Origin: a virus
IMG/VR virus record: IMGVR_UViG_3300028800_000040
Span: 1-38,964 of that record
Strand: one strand, 5' to 3'
DNA length: 38,964 nucleotides
Positions 21,816 through 30,177 of this stretch are shown in pieces (position 1 is the first letter of the stretch; each line of letters starts with the position of its first letter). A program made the translations under genes and the position numbers. The notes beneath the pieces were generated by a model, which searched no databases, was not told the DNA's origin, and was given only the letters and a program-made list of their open reading frames with translations.

Positions 21816-22891
21816 TCTATGCCTCTGTGTGCTCCGGTATCGAAGCGGCCACGGTGGCCTGGCATTCGCTAGGCTGGCAGCCGCGCCTCTTTGCTGAGAT
21901 CGATAAATTTCCCAGCCTGGTGCTGGCTCATCACTACCCACAGGTGCCCAATGTCGGCGACTTCACGAAGATCACAAAAGAGCAATGCGGACCAATTGAC
22001 CTGCTTGCCGGCGGAACCCCCTGCCAGGACTTCAGCATCGCCGGACTTAGAGCGGGAATGGCAGGAGAGCGCGGCCACCTCACAGTTGAGTTTGCTCAAC
22101 TTGCTGGCCGTCTACGGCCCCGCTGGCTGGTATGGGAGAACGTGCCCGGCGTCTTGTCAATCGAGGGGGGGGCAGCCTTTGGAACCTTCCTCGGGATGCT
22201 GGGGCAACTCGGGTATGGGTTCGCCTACCGAGTTCTTGACGCTCAATACTTTGGAGTTCCACAGCGCCGCCGGCGCGTCTTCGTTGTCGGACATTTTGGA
22301 GACTGGAGACGTGCCGCCGCAGTACTTTTTGAGCGCCACAGCATGTCGGGGGATACTCCGCCGCGCCGCGAAGCGGGGCAAAGTATTACCGGAAGCCTTG
22401 CAGCTCGCACTGCGGCCGGCGGCGGCCTAGGCACTGACTTTGAGTGCATGGGGGGGGTAATTCCGCAGTATGGGGGTATCTTTGACGACGCAATAGCTCC
22501 GGCGTTATCTGCATCTGGGCATGGAACGTCTCGCGCCGGAGATTCGCGCGGTCAAGACTGCCTGATTGCTAGTACTGGCGAAGTTTCACACTGCCTGAAC
22601 GGGGGGGGCATGCGCCGTCAGGACTACGAAACAGAAACGCTGATCTCACACTCGCTGCGCGGAGGTGGCTTTGACGCGAGCGAGGATGGCACCGGAAGAG
22701 GTACGCCGCGGATGGCCGCTCGCCGCCTCACTCCGCGCGAGTGCGAGCGCCTGCAGGGCTTTCCCGATAACTACACGCTCATCTCACCCAAGACGGCAGA
22801 TGCCCCGCGCTATAAAGCACTCGGCAACAGCATGGCGGTGCCAGTCATGTGTTGGATCGGTGAGCGCATTGCAATGGTGGATGCGCTATGA
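21812..22891 (+). CDS. DNA (cytosine-5) methyltransferase
   Basis: 359 residues. The C5-methyltransferase motifs are in order: motif I SVCSGIEAA (5-13), motif IV GGTPCQDFS with catalytic C71, motif VI ENVPG (109-113), motif VIII QRRRRVFVVG (151-160), a target-recognition region (about 175-300), RECERLQGFPDNY, and motif X GNSMAVPV. It should transfer a methyl group from SAM to cytosine, probably to protect phage DNA from host restriction. No partner endonuclease is present. It is coupled by 4-nt overlaps to both terminase genes. Three G8 tracts lie in the coding sequence (22165-22172, 22450-22457, 22601-22608). Confidence 0.95.
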   Translation: MIYASVCSGIEAATVAWHSLGWQPRLFAEIDKFPSLVLAHHYPQVPNVGDFTKITKEQCGPIDLLAGGTPCQDFSIAGLRAGMAGERGHLTVEFAQLAGRLRPRWLVWENVPGVLSIEGGAAFGTFLGMLGQLGYGFAYRVLDAQYFGVPQRRRRVFVVGHFGDWRRAAAVLFERHSMSGDTPPRREAGQSITGSLAARTAAGGGLGTDFECMGGVIPQYGGIFDDAIAPALSASGHGTSRAGDSRGQDCLIASTGEVSHCLNGGGMRRQDYETETLISHSLRGGGFDASEDGTGRGTPRMAARRLTPRECERLQGFPDNYTLISPKTADAPRYKALGNSMAVPVMCWIGERIAMVDAL

Positions 22892-24993
22892 GTGGAGCTC
22901 GCCAGGCCTACGCCACATCCTCAGAGGGTATGAGCGCCCTGAGCGCCGCCGTAGAGCGCTCACTGAAGCTGTACGAGCCGCCGCCCAATCTCACACTCTC
23001 TCAGTGGTCAGACCGGTACGCATACATCCCCAAAGAGGCAGGCGCGTTTCCCGGCAAGTTCCATACTGACTTTGCGGAGTATCAGCGTGGCCTGCAGGAC
23101 GCCATCACCGATCCTGACGTTGAGACAGTGGTGATGATGCTGTGCGCGCAATCCGGTAAGACACAGGCAGAGCTTAATGCGGTTGGCTTTTATAGCCACT
23201 GGGAACCATCGCCGATTCTCTTCGTGCAGGCGTCTCTTGCCGAGGCCGAGAAATTCTCGAAGAATCGCATCGCCAAGATGATTCGCGACACTCCGATGTT
23301 GCGCAAGGTGTTCCCTTCCCCTAAGACGCGCGATAGCGGCAACACTCTGCTCAATAAGGAATTCATGGGCGGTGTGCTGATCCTCGCCGGAGCTAATGCG
23401 CCGGCCGGTCTGGCATCTATGCCGATCCGCATCCTCATTATGGATGAGGTAGATCGCTATGAGGAGAGCGCCGGCACTGAAGGCGATCCGTGCGATCTGG
23501 CAGGCAAGCGCACGACTACATTTTGGAACCGCAAGAAAATCCTCTCTTCCACGCCAGGCATTAAGTACAAGAGCCGCATCGAAAAGGCGTATCAATCCAG
23601 CGATCAGCGTAAGTATTTTGTGCCATGTCCGCACTGTGGGGAGATGCAGACGTTGGAGTGGAAACGGCTGCATTGGAAGACGCAGGACATGGGGCCCACA
23701 AGCCGCCCGCGCGTAACAGAGTGGCACTATGTGTGCGTCAACGGCTGCGTGATCGAGGAGCAGAGTAAGTACGACATGATCCGCCACGGTAAGTGGCGCG
23801 CTACCTCTGTGAGCCATGATGGCAAGACGGCCGGATTTCAACTCAACGCGCTGTACTCGCCGGTAGTGGATTGGCTCAAGCTCATCCATGAATGGCTGGA
23901 TGCCAAGGGAAGCCTCGAAGCGATGAAGGTGTTCATCAACACCAACCTCGCCGAGACCTGGGAGATTCGCGGCACGGGCGCAGATGTTCACGATCTCGAA
24001 AAGCGAGATCGCTTTAGCCGCGAATTGCTTCCCAGTGGAGTGTTGTTCTTGACCGCCGGCGTTGACGTGCAGGATAACCGGCTGGAGGTATCGATATGGG
24101 GATGGGGCCTCAATGATGAGCGTTGGGTGATCGATCATCGCGTGTTTCCCGGTGATCCGTCACTGCCTGACACCGATCCCGGCAGTCCGTGGGCGGCTTT
24201 GCGTGATTACCTTTTACTGTCGTGGGAGCATACGGGCGGCGGCGAAGGCGCGCGCTTATTGATGCACGTTGTCTGCGCTCTGGTTGACTCGGGCGGTCAT
24301 CATACAGAACGGGTATACGAATTCACGCGCAAACACGAGTTGCGCCGCTGGCACGCCATCGTGGGCCGCGCCGGCATCGGTAAGCCGCTCGTGGGCACGC
24401 GCAGCGAGGTCGGACCTCACAAGACACCGCTGTATACCGTGGGTGTGGACACGGCCAAAGAGGACATATTCACGTCGTTTCGTGTCAAAGAGGTTGGCTC
24501 TGGATATTGCCACTTCAGCGACGATCTGCCGCCCGAATACTTCCGCCAGGTGACAGCGGAAAAGATGGTGACCACGGTCCGCGATTTTCAGACCACAATG
24601 GTCTGGAAGAAAACAAGCGAGCGTAATGAAGCGCTGGATTGTGCTGTGTATGCGCGGGCGGCAGTAGCCGTGCTTCGCCCCAACTTCCGCCAGGTCGCCG
24701 CGAATCTGTTCAAGGCAGTTGAGAAGCGCCGCGCGCAGCGCAACCCTACACCCGCAAAGGTGACGCTCGGCGCGCCGGAAGAGAAAGCCGTCGCGATTAA
24801 TGAGGACGAAGCTCGGCATAACCGGGAAGAGATTCACAAAGACGAAAAGGCCGCAGCGGAGAAGAAACGCAAAGAGCTCTATGGTCACACCCACGAACCC
24901 TTGAAACCCGCGCCGGAGGACTCTGGCCGCCCCCGGCCCGCGAATTTTCCTCGCTCGCGCCCTAGACCTGGATTTGTCGGGGGATGGCGGTGA
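22888..24993 (+). CDS. terL: Terminase large subunit, GpA family
   Basis: 701 residues, similar to lambda GpA (641) plus a charged C-terminal tail. The packaging ATPase shows a Walker-A-like CAQSGKTQ (K91) and Walker B ILIMDE (E187). A zinc-ribbon-like CPHCGEMQ and a later CVNGC lie in the middle. The nuclease domain begins at TAGVDVQDNRLE. The tail (about 610-701) is rich in Lys, Glu and Pro. It cuts concatemers at cos and drives DNA into the prohead. GpA-type terminases imply cohesive ends. ATGA overlap with the methyltransferase. Confidence 0.96.
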   Translation: MSGARQAYATSSEGMSALSAAVERSLKLYEPPPNLTLSQWSDRYAYIPKEAGAFPGKFHTDFAEYQRGLQDAITDPDVETVVMMLCAQSGKTQAELNAVGFYSHWEPSPILFVQASLAEAEKFSKNRIAKMIRDTPMLRKVFPSPKTRDSGNTLLNKEFMGGVLILAGANAPAGLASMPIRILIMDEVDRYEESAGTEGDPCDLAGKRTTTFWNRKKILSSTPGIKYKSRIEKAYQSSDQRKYFVPCPHCGEMQTLEWKRLHWKTQDMGPTSRPRVTEWHYVCVNGCVIEEQSKYDMIRHGKWRATSVSHDGKTAGFQLNALYSPVVDWLKLIHEWLDAKGSLEAMKVFINTNLAETWEIRGTGADVHDLEKRDRFSRELLPSGVLFLTAGVDVQDNRLEVSIWGWGLNDERWVIDHRVFPGDPSLPDTDPGSPWAALRDYLLLSWEHTGGGEGARLLMHVVCALVDSGGHHTERVYEFTRKHELRRWHAIVGRAGIGKPLVGTRSEVGPHKTPLYTVGVDTAKEDIFTSFRVKEVGSGYCHFSDDLPPEYFRQVTAEKMVTTVRDFQTTMVWKKTSERNEALDCAVYARAAVAVLRPNFRQVAANLFKAVEKRRAQRNPTPAKVTLGAPEEKAVAINEDEARHNREEIHKDEKAAAEKKRKELYGHTHEPLKPAPEDSGRPRPANFPRSRPRPGFVGGWR

Positions 24994-25070
24994 GCTAACG
25001 AGCGCTATTTGCCACTAAATTAGCATAAATGGTGCTTAATTCAGCTTGACTGATACTTGTAACGTACGAT

Positions 25071-25106
25071 GCGCGCGTGCCCAAGTTGGCGCGCTTTCTC
25101 GTTTTC
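25071..25106 (+). terminator. Weak hairpin with T-rich tail after large terminase
   Basis: GCGCGC (25071-25076) can pair with GCGCGC (25089-25094) around a 12-base loop, followed by TTTCTCGTTTT. It lies in the 129-base gap between the large terminase and the connector gene, so partial termination or processing is possible. The stem is short and self-complementary. Confidence 0.3.
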
Positions 25107-25122
25107 GCGGCACTAATAGATC

Positions 25123-25734
25123 GTGAGCACCTTTCCGATTGATTTCGATCCTCTCGCGATCCCTGATCCTCCGCAACCTGAGCCGCGAGAGATTCGCGCC
25201 GGCGACACGGTAAAGTGGCAGCGACCGTGGAATGACTATCCGCCTACCGATCCGGCCGGGTACTCGCTCAGTTATGCCATCGTGGGCCGCGCTGCCACTT
25301 ATGCGGTGAACGGCGGCATGGTGACGGCAGGGCCTCAGAATTTTGAGGTGATTGTGCCGGCGGCCACCACGGCCGCATGGTTGCCGGGCTGGTATCGCTG
25401 GCAGGCATATATCGGCGATACGGCTGGAAACCGATACACCATCGCCGAGGGAAAGCTGCAGGTTTTGCCTAATCTGCAAGCGCAAACTACTGGCTTCGAT
25501 GATCGTGAGCCGGATGAGATAGTCCTCGACAATATCAACGCCATGATCCTGGCAAAGAGCACGCAGGATGTAGAGAGCTATCGCGTGTTCGAGCGCGAGC
25601 TGCGCCTTTATTCGTGGGCAGACGTGCTCAATGCAAAGTCTGTCTATGAAGAGCGTGTGCGTGCGATCCGCATTCGCCGCGGAGAAAAACTCCCCAAACG
25701 AACCATTGGAGTGACTTTCAATTATGGCTATTGA
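25123..25734 (+). CDS. Head-tail connector-like protein with gpW-like C-terminus
   Basis: 203 residues from GTG 25123. Residues about 20-118 form a beta-sandwich (IRAGDTVKWQRPWNDYP... GWYRWQAYIGD... KLQVLPNL). Residues about 128-203 (LDNINAMILAKSTQDVESYRVFERELRLYSWADVLNAKSVYEERV) match the gpW-like pattern of an alpha-helical neck protein. The position between large terminase and portal is that of gpW in lambda. The fusion of a beta domain to a gpW-like region is known from related prophages by recall, not verified here. Overlaps the portal by 11 nt. Confidence 0.7.
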   Translation: MSTFPIDFDPLAIPDPPQPEPREIRAGDTVKWQRPWNDYPPTDPAGYSLSYAIVGRAATYAVNGGMVTAGPQNFEVIVPAATTAAWLPGWYRWQAYIGDTAGNRYTIAEGKLQVLPNLQAQTTGFDDREPDEIVLDNINAMILAKSTQDVESYRVFERELRLYSWADVLNAKSVYEERVRAIRIRRGEKLPKRTIGVTFNYGY

Positions 25735-27268
25735 GGCGCTTGACCTGACAGAAGCCAAAATGGCAGTGGCCGCGCGCTATGCCGCATTGGCGCGGAAGAG
25801 CGGGCCGGTACAGTCCGGGTCGCGCCTTTTCTCGGCCGCGCAGATGGGCCGACTCACGTTCGATTGGGCGATGTCTATTCTTTCGCGAGATCAGAAGTTG
25901 TGGACCGATCTGCGTAAGTTGCGTTCTCGCTCGCGAGAGCTCGCCGATAATGATCCAACTGCGGCCAAGTTCTTATCGCTCTGCGAAGCCAATGTGATCG
26001 GCAAGCATGGCGTGCGGATGCAGCCGCAAGTCAAGAATTTGCGGGGCAATGGATTAACCGATGCGCTCAATAAGCAGATCAAGGATGAGTGGGGTAAATG
26101 GTGCAAGGCCGGCAACTGCACCGTTGATGGCAAGCAGAGCTTTGATGAGCTAGAACGCCTATTGATTCGCACTGCGGCGATGGACGGCGAATTCATTGTC
26201 ATTAAGCGGGCCGTCAGTAATCCGTGGGGATTCTCGCTGCAGCGCATGGATATGGATCAGCTAGACCACACATTCTTTTTGGAGCAGACGACGCGCGGCA
26301 CAGAGATTCGCATGGGCGTTGAGGTTGACAAAGATATGCGCCCAGTTGCATATCACCTGTGGAACCGTCATCCAAATGAGTGGAGCGCGCGGCCTAATGA
26401 CCGCGTGCGCGTGCCGGCGGATATTGTTGTCCACGCCTTCCGTATGGACTCGGCATCACAGACACGTGGTGTGCCGTGGATGGCTCCCGCAATGTTTCAG
26501 ATGAACATGCTGCGCGGATACATGGAGGCCGAGGTGACGGCTGCTCGTGTAGGCGCGTGCCAGATGGGTATTATCACGTCGAAAAATGGCGCAGGGGAGT
26601 ATACGGCGGAAGAGCGCAATGCCGACGGAACAATTGATATGGAGGCTACGCCTGGCGGATTCCTGAACATTGGAGCCGGCCATGAGTTTAGCGAATTCAA
26701 GCCGGACCACCCGAATACTGCGTTCGGCAACTTCGTGAAAGAGGTAAAGCGCGGCATCGCGGCAAGTCTCGGCGTCTCTTATAACTCTCTGGCCGAAGAT
26801 TTGGAGAGCGTCAATTTCTCCAGTATTCGCGCAGGCTTACTCAATGAACGTGACATGTGGCGCGTGAGACAGAAATGGATGATTGAAACATTCCATAAAC
26901 CTGTGTTCGCGCAATGGCTGGAAAATTCCGTATTAGCGGGCCGGATTGATATTGGTGCACGCGATATAGATACGGTGATCGAGCAGATCAAGTGGCATCC
27001 GCGCGGCTGGCCGTGGGTCGATCCCGTTAAGGATCAACAGGCCAATGCCTTGGGCGTACAGAACGGGTTTACGACACGTCATCGCCTGGTAGCTGAAACG
27101 GGCTACGACTTCGAGGATACGCTTGACGAGCTCGCCGAAGAAGAAAAGATGATCAACGCCCGCGGTCTTAAGTTGGGAACCGACGCTAAAGGCGTGGCCG
27201 ATGCGCCGGAGGACTCGAAAGAGGGCGATGCGGAAAAGTCGAAAGGTGGCTCTGGCGGGTCTGTTTGA
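25724..27268 (+). CDS. Portal protein, lambda gpB family
   Basis: 514 residues, near lambda gpB (533). Family features include DLRKLRSRSRELADNDPTAAKF near the N-terminus, MDGEFIV, and the segment FGNFVKEVKRGIAASLGVSYNSLAEDLESVNFSSIRAGLLNERD, all conserved in lambda-type portals. As a dodecamer it forms the DNA channel at the head vertex. The C-terminus is Gly/Glu/Lys-rich. No scaffold or protease gene follows separately; both protease and capsid are in the next gene. A terminator lies between. Confidence 0.93.
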   Translation: MAIEALDLTEAKMAVAARYAALARKSGPVQSGSRLFSAAQMGRLTFDWAMSILSRDQKLWTDLRKLRSRSRELADNDPTAAKFLSLCEANVIGKHGVRMQPQVKNLRGNGLTDALNKQIKDEWGKWCKAGNCTVDGKQSFDELERLLIRTAAMDGEFIVIKRAVSNPWGFSLQRMDMDQLDHTFFLEQTTRGTEIRMGVEVDKDMRPVAYHLWNRHPNEWSARPNDRVRVPADIVVHAFRMDSASQTRGVPWMAPAMFQMNMLRGYMEAEVTAARVGACQMGIITSKNGAGEYTAEERNADGTIDMEATPGGFLNIGAGHEFSEFKPDHPNTAFGNFVKEVKRGIAASLGVSYNSLAEDLESVNFSSIRAGLLNERDMWRVRQKWMIETFHKPVFAQWLENSVLAGRIDIGARDIDTVIEQIKWHPRGWPWVDPVKDQQANALGVQNGFTTRHRLVAETGYDFEDTLDELAEEEKMINARGLKLGTDAKGVADAPEDSKEGDAEKSKGGSGGSV

Positions 27269-27296
27269 GAATTACAGACCAACACGCACATGGAAA

Positions 27297-27319
27297 GTCC
27301 GCGAAATTAGCGGGCTTTT
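27297..27319 (+). terminator. Intrinsic terminator between portal and protease-capsid gene
   Basis: GTCCGC (27297-27302) pairs with GCGGGC (27310-27315, one G-U pair) around GAAATTA, followed by TTTTCTGTTT. It lies 28 nt after the portal stop and 25 nt before the protease-capsid start. A terminator here implies partial read-through, antitermination, or a separate capsid promoter, none of which I could identify. Confidence 0.6.
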
Positions 27320-27343
27320 CTGTTTCGCGCGCATAACTGAGCT

Positions 27344-29431
27344 ATGAGCAATGAGAAGCGTATTCCCGCGTCACTGCCCGTGCAATTTCGCGCGGCGACT
27401 GTAGAGAGCGTGGATACGGAAAAACGCACCGTGACGTTTGCGCTTACCTCTGAGCAGCCGGTGCAGAGGTGGTGGGGCGCGGAGATTCTTGACCACAAAC
27501 CGGCGTCGATTCGGCAAGATCGGCTCAAGCGTGGCGTGCCCTTGCTGTTCGGTCATGACACGAATCAGCATATCGGCCGTATCGAAAGTTACGGAATCAA
27601 GGATGGCAAGCTCACCGTAACTGCGCGCTTCGGTAATTCTGCGCTGGCGGATGAGAAGTTCCGCGATGTGCAGGACAGAATTCTTGTAGATGCCAGTGGC
27701 GGATACATCATCCACGCTTATCAGCTCGAAAGCAGTGATGACGAAAAAGGCGAAACCTATCGGATCACCGATTGGGAGCCGGTAGAGGGTTCCCTTGTGC
27801 CTATCCCCGCCGATCCCACCGTTGGCGTGGGCCGCGAACTGCCGAAAGGCACGCCTGTCTATCCTGCGCGCCGCCTTGGCTTGCAGCGCGATAACGATGA
27901 TGACGATTGCGAGTGTGATTGCCCTGAGTGCGAGGCGGGTAACTGCGCAGACTGCAGTGATGCGGATTGCGACGATCCCAATTGCCGATGCGCCGATGCG
28001 CGCGCATTAAAAACCCCAACCATTAACCCGGCTCCGGCCGAGAATTCGGAGAATCGCAGCATGTCCACACCTGCCACCTCCGCCGGTACTCCGGCGATTG
28101 AAGTAAGCAATAACGATGCAATCGTTGCGGAGCGTTCCCGTGTCGCGGAAATCAGCGACCTGGCCGCGCGCTACCCCAAGCAGATCACCCGCGATCAGGC
28201 GGAGAAGTTCATCAACGATGGCACTGCGGCCGCCAGCGTTCGCAAGCACATCCTTGACGTGCAGATTGACAATGCCAAGGCCAATGAGGTACGCAATCTC
28301 AACATCGCGGGATTGTCGGAGAAGGAAAAGGAGAATTACTCGATCCTGCGCGCCCTGAGCACCGCCGCGATGGGGAACCGCTGCTTTGAGCTGGAAGTGC
28401 ACGAAGAGATCAGCAAGAAACTCGGCCGCTCGGCGCGCGCCACGTCTGCCGGCGAAGGCATCTTCATCCCGATGGACATCAAGATGCGCGCCAGCGATAA
28501 CGAACGGGCAATGCGCGGTTCTGGCATGTATGGCATGAGCCAGCGCACGGGCCTAGATTCGAATAGCGGCGCTACCGGCGCGAACACCATCTTTACCGAG
28601 TACGTTTCGCTGATCGAGCTGCTCCGCAATAAAATGAAGGTCCGCGCACTGGGCGCAACTGTGCTGAGCGGCTTGCAGGACACCATTGCGTTTCCAAAGC
28701 AAGCGACGGCAGGCACTGCAACCTGGGTGGCTGATAACCCCGGTGCGGATGTTGCGGATTCCAACCTCACGTTTGCACAGATCAGCCTCTCGCCCAAGCT
28801 CATCCAGAGCACCACGGGATTCAGCCGTAAGCTGCTTCTGCAGTCTTCCGTGGACGTCGAGGCGCTTGTGCGCAATGATCTGACGCTGATCACCGCACTT
28901 GCAATCGATCTGGCCGCGCTCAACGGCACTGGCTTGAACAATCAGCCGCTCGGCATCTTCGGGCAGACCGGTGTGGGGTCGGTGCTCACTGCCAATGCCG
29001 CGCTCTCCAAGTCTCCGTTCGTGGATATGGAAACGCTGGTTGCGAATGCCAACGCGGATGAGCTTGGCCCGATGGCTTATCTGATGACGCCGAGTGTGCG
29101 CGGCAAGCTCAAAAAGACTCCCGAGCTGGGTAACACCATCGCGCTTCCGATCTTCTACAAGGGCGAGGTGAACGACTATCGCGCCGAGGTTTCCAAACAG
29201 GTGCCCACGTTCGCCATTACCACTCCAACCAACTACACCGGCCACGGCATTGTGTTTGGTGCGTGGAATCAGCTCTTGGTTGGCGAGTGGGGCGCTCTGG
29301 AAGTGATCGTTGATCCGTATCGCCTCAAGAAACAGGGCATGATCGAAGTTACCACCTATGACACGTGCGATGTGAACGTGCGCCACCCCGAAGCGTTCGC
29401 GGTTTGCACGGATGCCAACCCGCTGAGCTAA
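27344..29431 (+). CDS. HK97-type prohead protease fused to major capsid protein
   Basis: 695 residues. Residues about 10-165 are the prohead protease (S78 type) with H71 (FGHD) and S150 (EGSLVPIPAD) as catalytic residues. Residues 183-216 form an Asp- and Cys-rich linker with nine Cys (189, 191, 193, 196, 201, 204, 209, 214, 216). From about 240 on is the capsid protein: a helical delta/scaffold-like region to about 350, then an HK97 fold (TEYVSLIELLRNKMKVRALGA... STTGFSRKLLLQSS... LVGEWGALEVIVDPY). The protease normally cleaves the delta domain during maturation. An internal start could yield capsid alone. Confidence 0.93.
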   Translation: MSNEKRIPASLPVQFRAATVESVDTEKRTVTFALTSEQPVQRWWGAEILDHKPASIRQDRLKRGVPLLFGHDTNQHIGRIESYGIKDGKLTVTARFGNSALADEKFRDVQDRILVDASGGYIIHAYQLESSDDEKGETYRITDWEPVEGSLVPIPADPTVGVGRELPKGTPVYPARRLGLQRDNDDDDCECDCPECEAGNCADCSDADCDDPNCRCADARALKTPTINPAPAENSENRSMSTPATSAGTPAIEVSNNDAIVAERSRVAEISDLAARYPKQITRDQAEKFINDGTAAASVRKHILDVQIDNAKANEVRNLNIAGLSEKEKENYSILRALSTAAMGNRCFELEVHEEISKKLGRSARATSAGEGIFIPMDIKMRASDNERAMRGSGMYGMSQRTGLDSNSGATGANTIFTEYVSLIELLRNKMKVRALGATVLSGLQDTIAFPKQATAGTATWVADNPGADVADSNLTFAQISLSPKLIQSTTGFSRKLLLQSSVDVEALVRNDLTLITALAIDLAALNGTGLNNQPLGIFGQTGVGSVLTANAALSKSPFVDMETLVANANADELGPMAYLMTPSVRGKLKKTPELGNTIALPIFYKGEVNDYRAEVSKQVPTFAITTPTNYTGHGIVFGAWNQLLVGEWGALEVIVDPYRLKKQGMIEVTTYDTCDVNVRHPEAFAVCTDANPLS
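28061..29431 (+). CDS. Nested in-frame start for unfused major capsid protein
   Basis: ATG 28061 (residue M240 of the fusion) has GGAG at 28048-28051 with 9-nt spacing, and it sits exactly between the Cys-rich linker and the delta/capsid region. Translation here would give a 456-residue capsid precursor beginning MSTPATSAGTPAIEV. That would solve the stoichiometry problem, since far fewer proteases than capsid subunits are needed. It is analogous in logic to the nested C/Nu3 genes of lambda. The start is inferred from sequence only. Confidence 0.5.
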   Translation: MSTPATSAGTPAIEVSNNDAIVAERSRVAEISDLAARYPKQITRDQAEKFINDGTAAASVRKHILDVQIDNAKANEVRNLNIAGLSEKEKENYSILRALSTAAMGNRCFELEVHEEISKKLGRSARATSAGEGIFIPMDIKMRASDNERAMRGSGMYGMSQRTGLDSNSGATGANTIFTEYVSLIELLRNKMKVRALGATVLSGLQDTIAFPKQATAGTATWVADNPGADVADSNLTFAQISLSPKLIQSTTGFSRKLLLQSSVDVEALVRNDLTLITALAIDLAALNGTGLNNQPLGIFGQTGVGSVLTANAALSKSPFVDMETLVANANADELGPMAYLMTPSVRGKLKKTPELGNTIALPIFYKGEVNDYRAEVSKQVPTFAITTPTNYTGHGIVFGAWNQLLVGEWGALEVIVDPYRLKKQGMIEVTTYDTCDVNVRHPEAFAVCTDANPLS

Positions 29432-29468
29432 TCGCCGGCCTCACATTACAACCAACGCAGAGCAACAC

Positions 29469-29509
29469 GCACCGCGCCATTTACTCAAACCTGAGATGTG
29501 GCGCGGTGC
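29469..29509 (+). terminator. Long hairpin after the capsid gene
   Basis: An 11-bp perfect stem, GCACCGCGCCA (29469-29479) with 29499-29509, contains a further 4-bp stem (CTCA/TGAG) at its tip. It lies 38 nt after the capsid stop. Only CTTAA follows, so it lacks a U-tract. It is more likely an mRNA 3'-end stabiliser or processing site than a strong terminator. Confidence 0.5.
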
Positions 29510-29534
29510 TTAACCCGAGAAAGGTGATGCGATC

Positions 29535-29723
29535 ATGCCAGTTGAGTTTGTCAAGGTGACACCTGGAAAGGTGCGCAAGGTGAAGATTACCGCCGCGACC
29601 CGCGTGTGTGGCCGCCATGTGGATGAGGGTCAGACCGTAGAAATTCCTGAGAGCGATGCATACACCCTCGTGCATATGGACAAGGCAGAATTTGTGACAA
29701 CTGCGGCCAAGTCTGAGAAATAG
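29535..29723 (+). CDS. Small post-capsid protein
   Basis: 62 residues, begins MPVEFVKVTPGKVRKVKITAAT and is beta-rich. Its pattern (VCGRHVDEGQTVEIPESDAYTLVHMDKAEFV) resembles small proteins often encoded just after the capsid in siphoviruses. It could be a minor head or decoration component. AGGTGA precedes ATG 29535. No function is assigned with confidence. Confidence 0.6.
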   Translation: MPVEFVKVTPGKVRKVKITAATRVCGRHVDEGQTVEIPESDAYTLVHMDKAEFVTTAAKSEK

Positions 29724-29787
29724 GTGGGTCGAATCATGCTCACCGCGTATCAAGATCGAATGCTGACTCCTGTAAGCGAGGAATGCG

Positions 29788-30177
29788 ATGGGAAAATCTG
29801 TAAACCGCGTGACGTTGTTAGGGAATGTGGGCAACCCTCCCGAAACGCGCACGTTGACAAAGAGTGGAACGTTGCTGACGACGGTCTCCATAGCTACCAA
29901 CGACCGATTCAAGCAGGGTGATGAATGGAAAGATCGCACTGAATGGCATTCGGTGCTCTTCTACGGCCGCCTGGCGGAGATCGCACGCGACTACCTGCGT
30001 AAGGGTTCAAAGGTGTACGTGGAAGGCCGCCTGCGCACGGATAGCTGGGAAGATGACCATCAGCAAAAGCGCTGGCGCACAAACATCGTGGCCGCCGATC
30101 TGGTGTTGCTAGACGTGCGCGATAGCAGGCCGCCGGAGACTCCTACGGAGGCGCTAGACGATGATGTTCCGTTCTAG
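29788..30177 (+). CDS. ssb: Single-stranded DNA-binding protein
   Basis: 129 residues. The OB-fold starts MGKSVNRVTLLGNVGNPPETR, with TEWHSVLFYGRLAEIARDYLRKGSKVYVEGRLRTDSWED as the conserved core. It ends in the acidic tip DDDVPF (124-129), which in bacterial SSBs recruits replication and repair proteins. It binds ssDNA as a tetramer. Its position, between capsid and head-tail genes, is far from the replication block. AGGA lies 7 nt upstream of ATG 29788. Its end overlaps the next gene by 17 nt. Confidence 0.95.
   Translation: MGKSVNRVTLLGNVGNPPETRTLTKSGTLLTTVSIATNDRFKQGDEWKDRTEWHSVLFYGRLAEIARDYLRKGSKVYVEGRLRTDSWEDDHQQKRWRTNIVAADLVLLDVRDSRPPETPTEALDDDVPF

Noticed and set aside
23008-24138. 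Long minus-strand ORF (376 codons) opposite the large terminase
   Set aside because: It is a shadow of the terminase gene; the plus-strand protein has clear ATPase and nuclease motifs.
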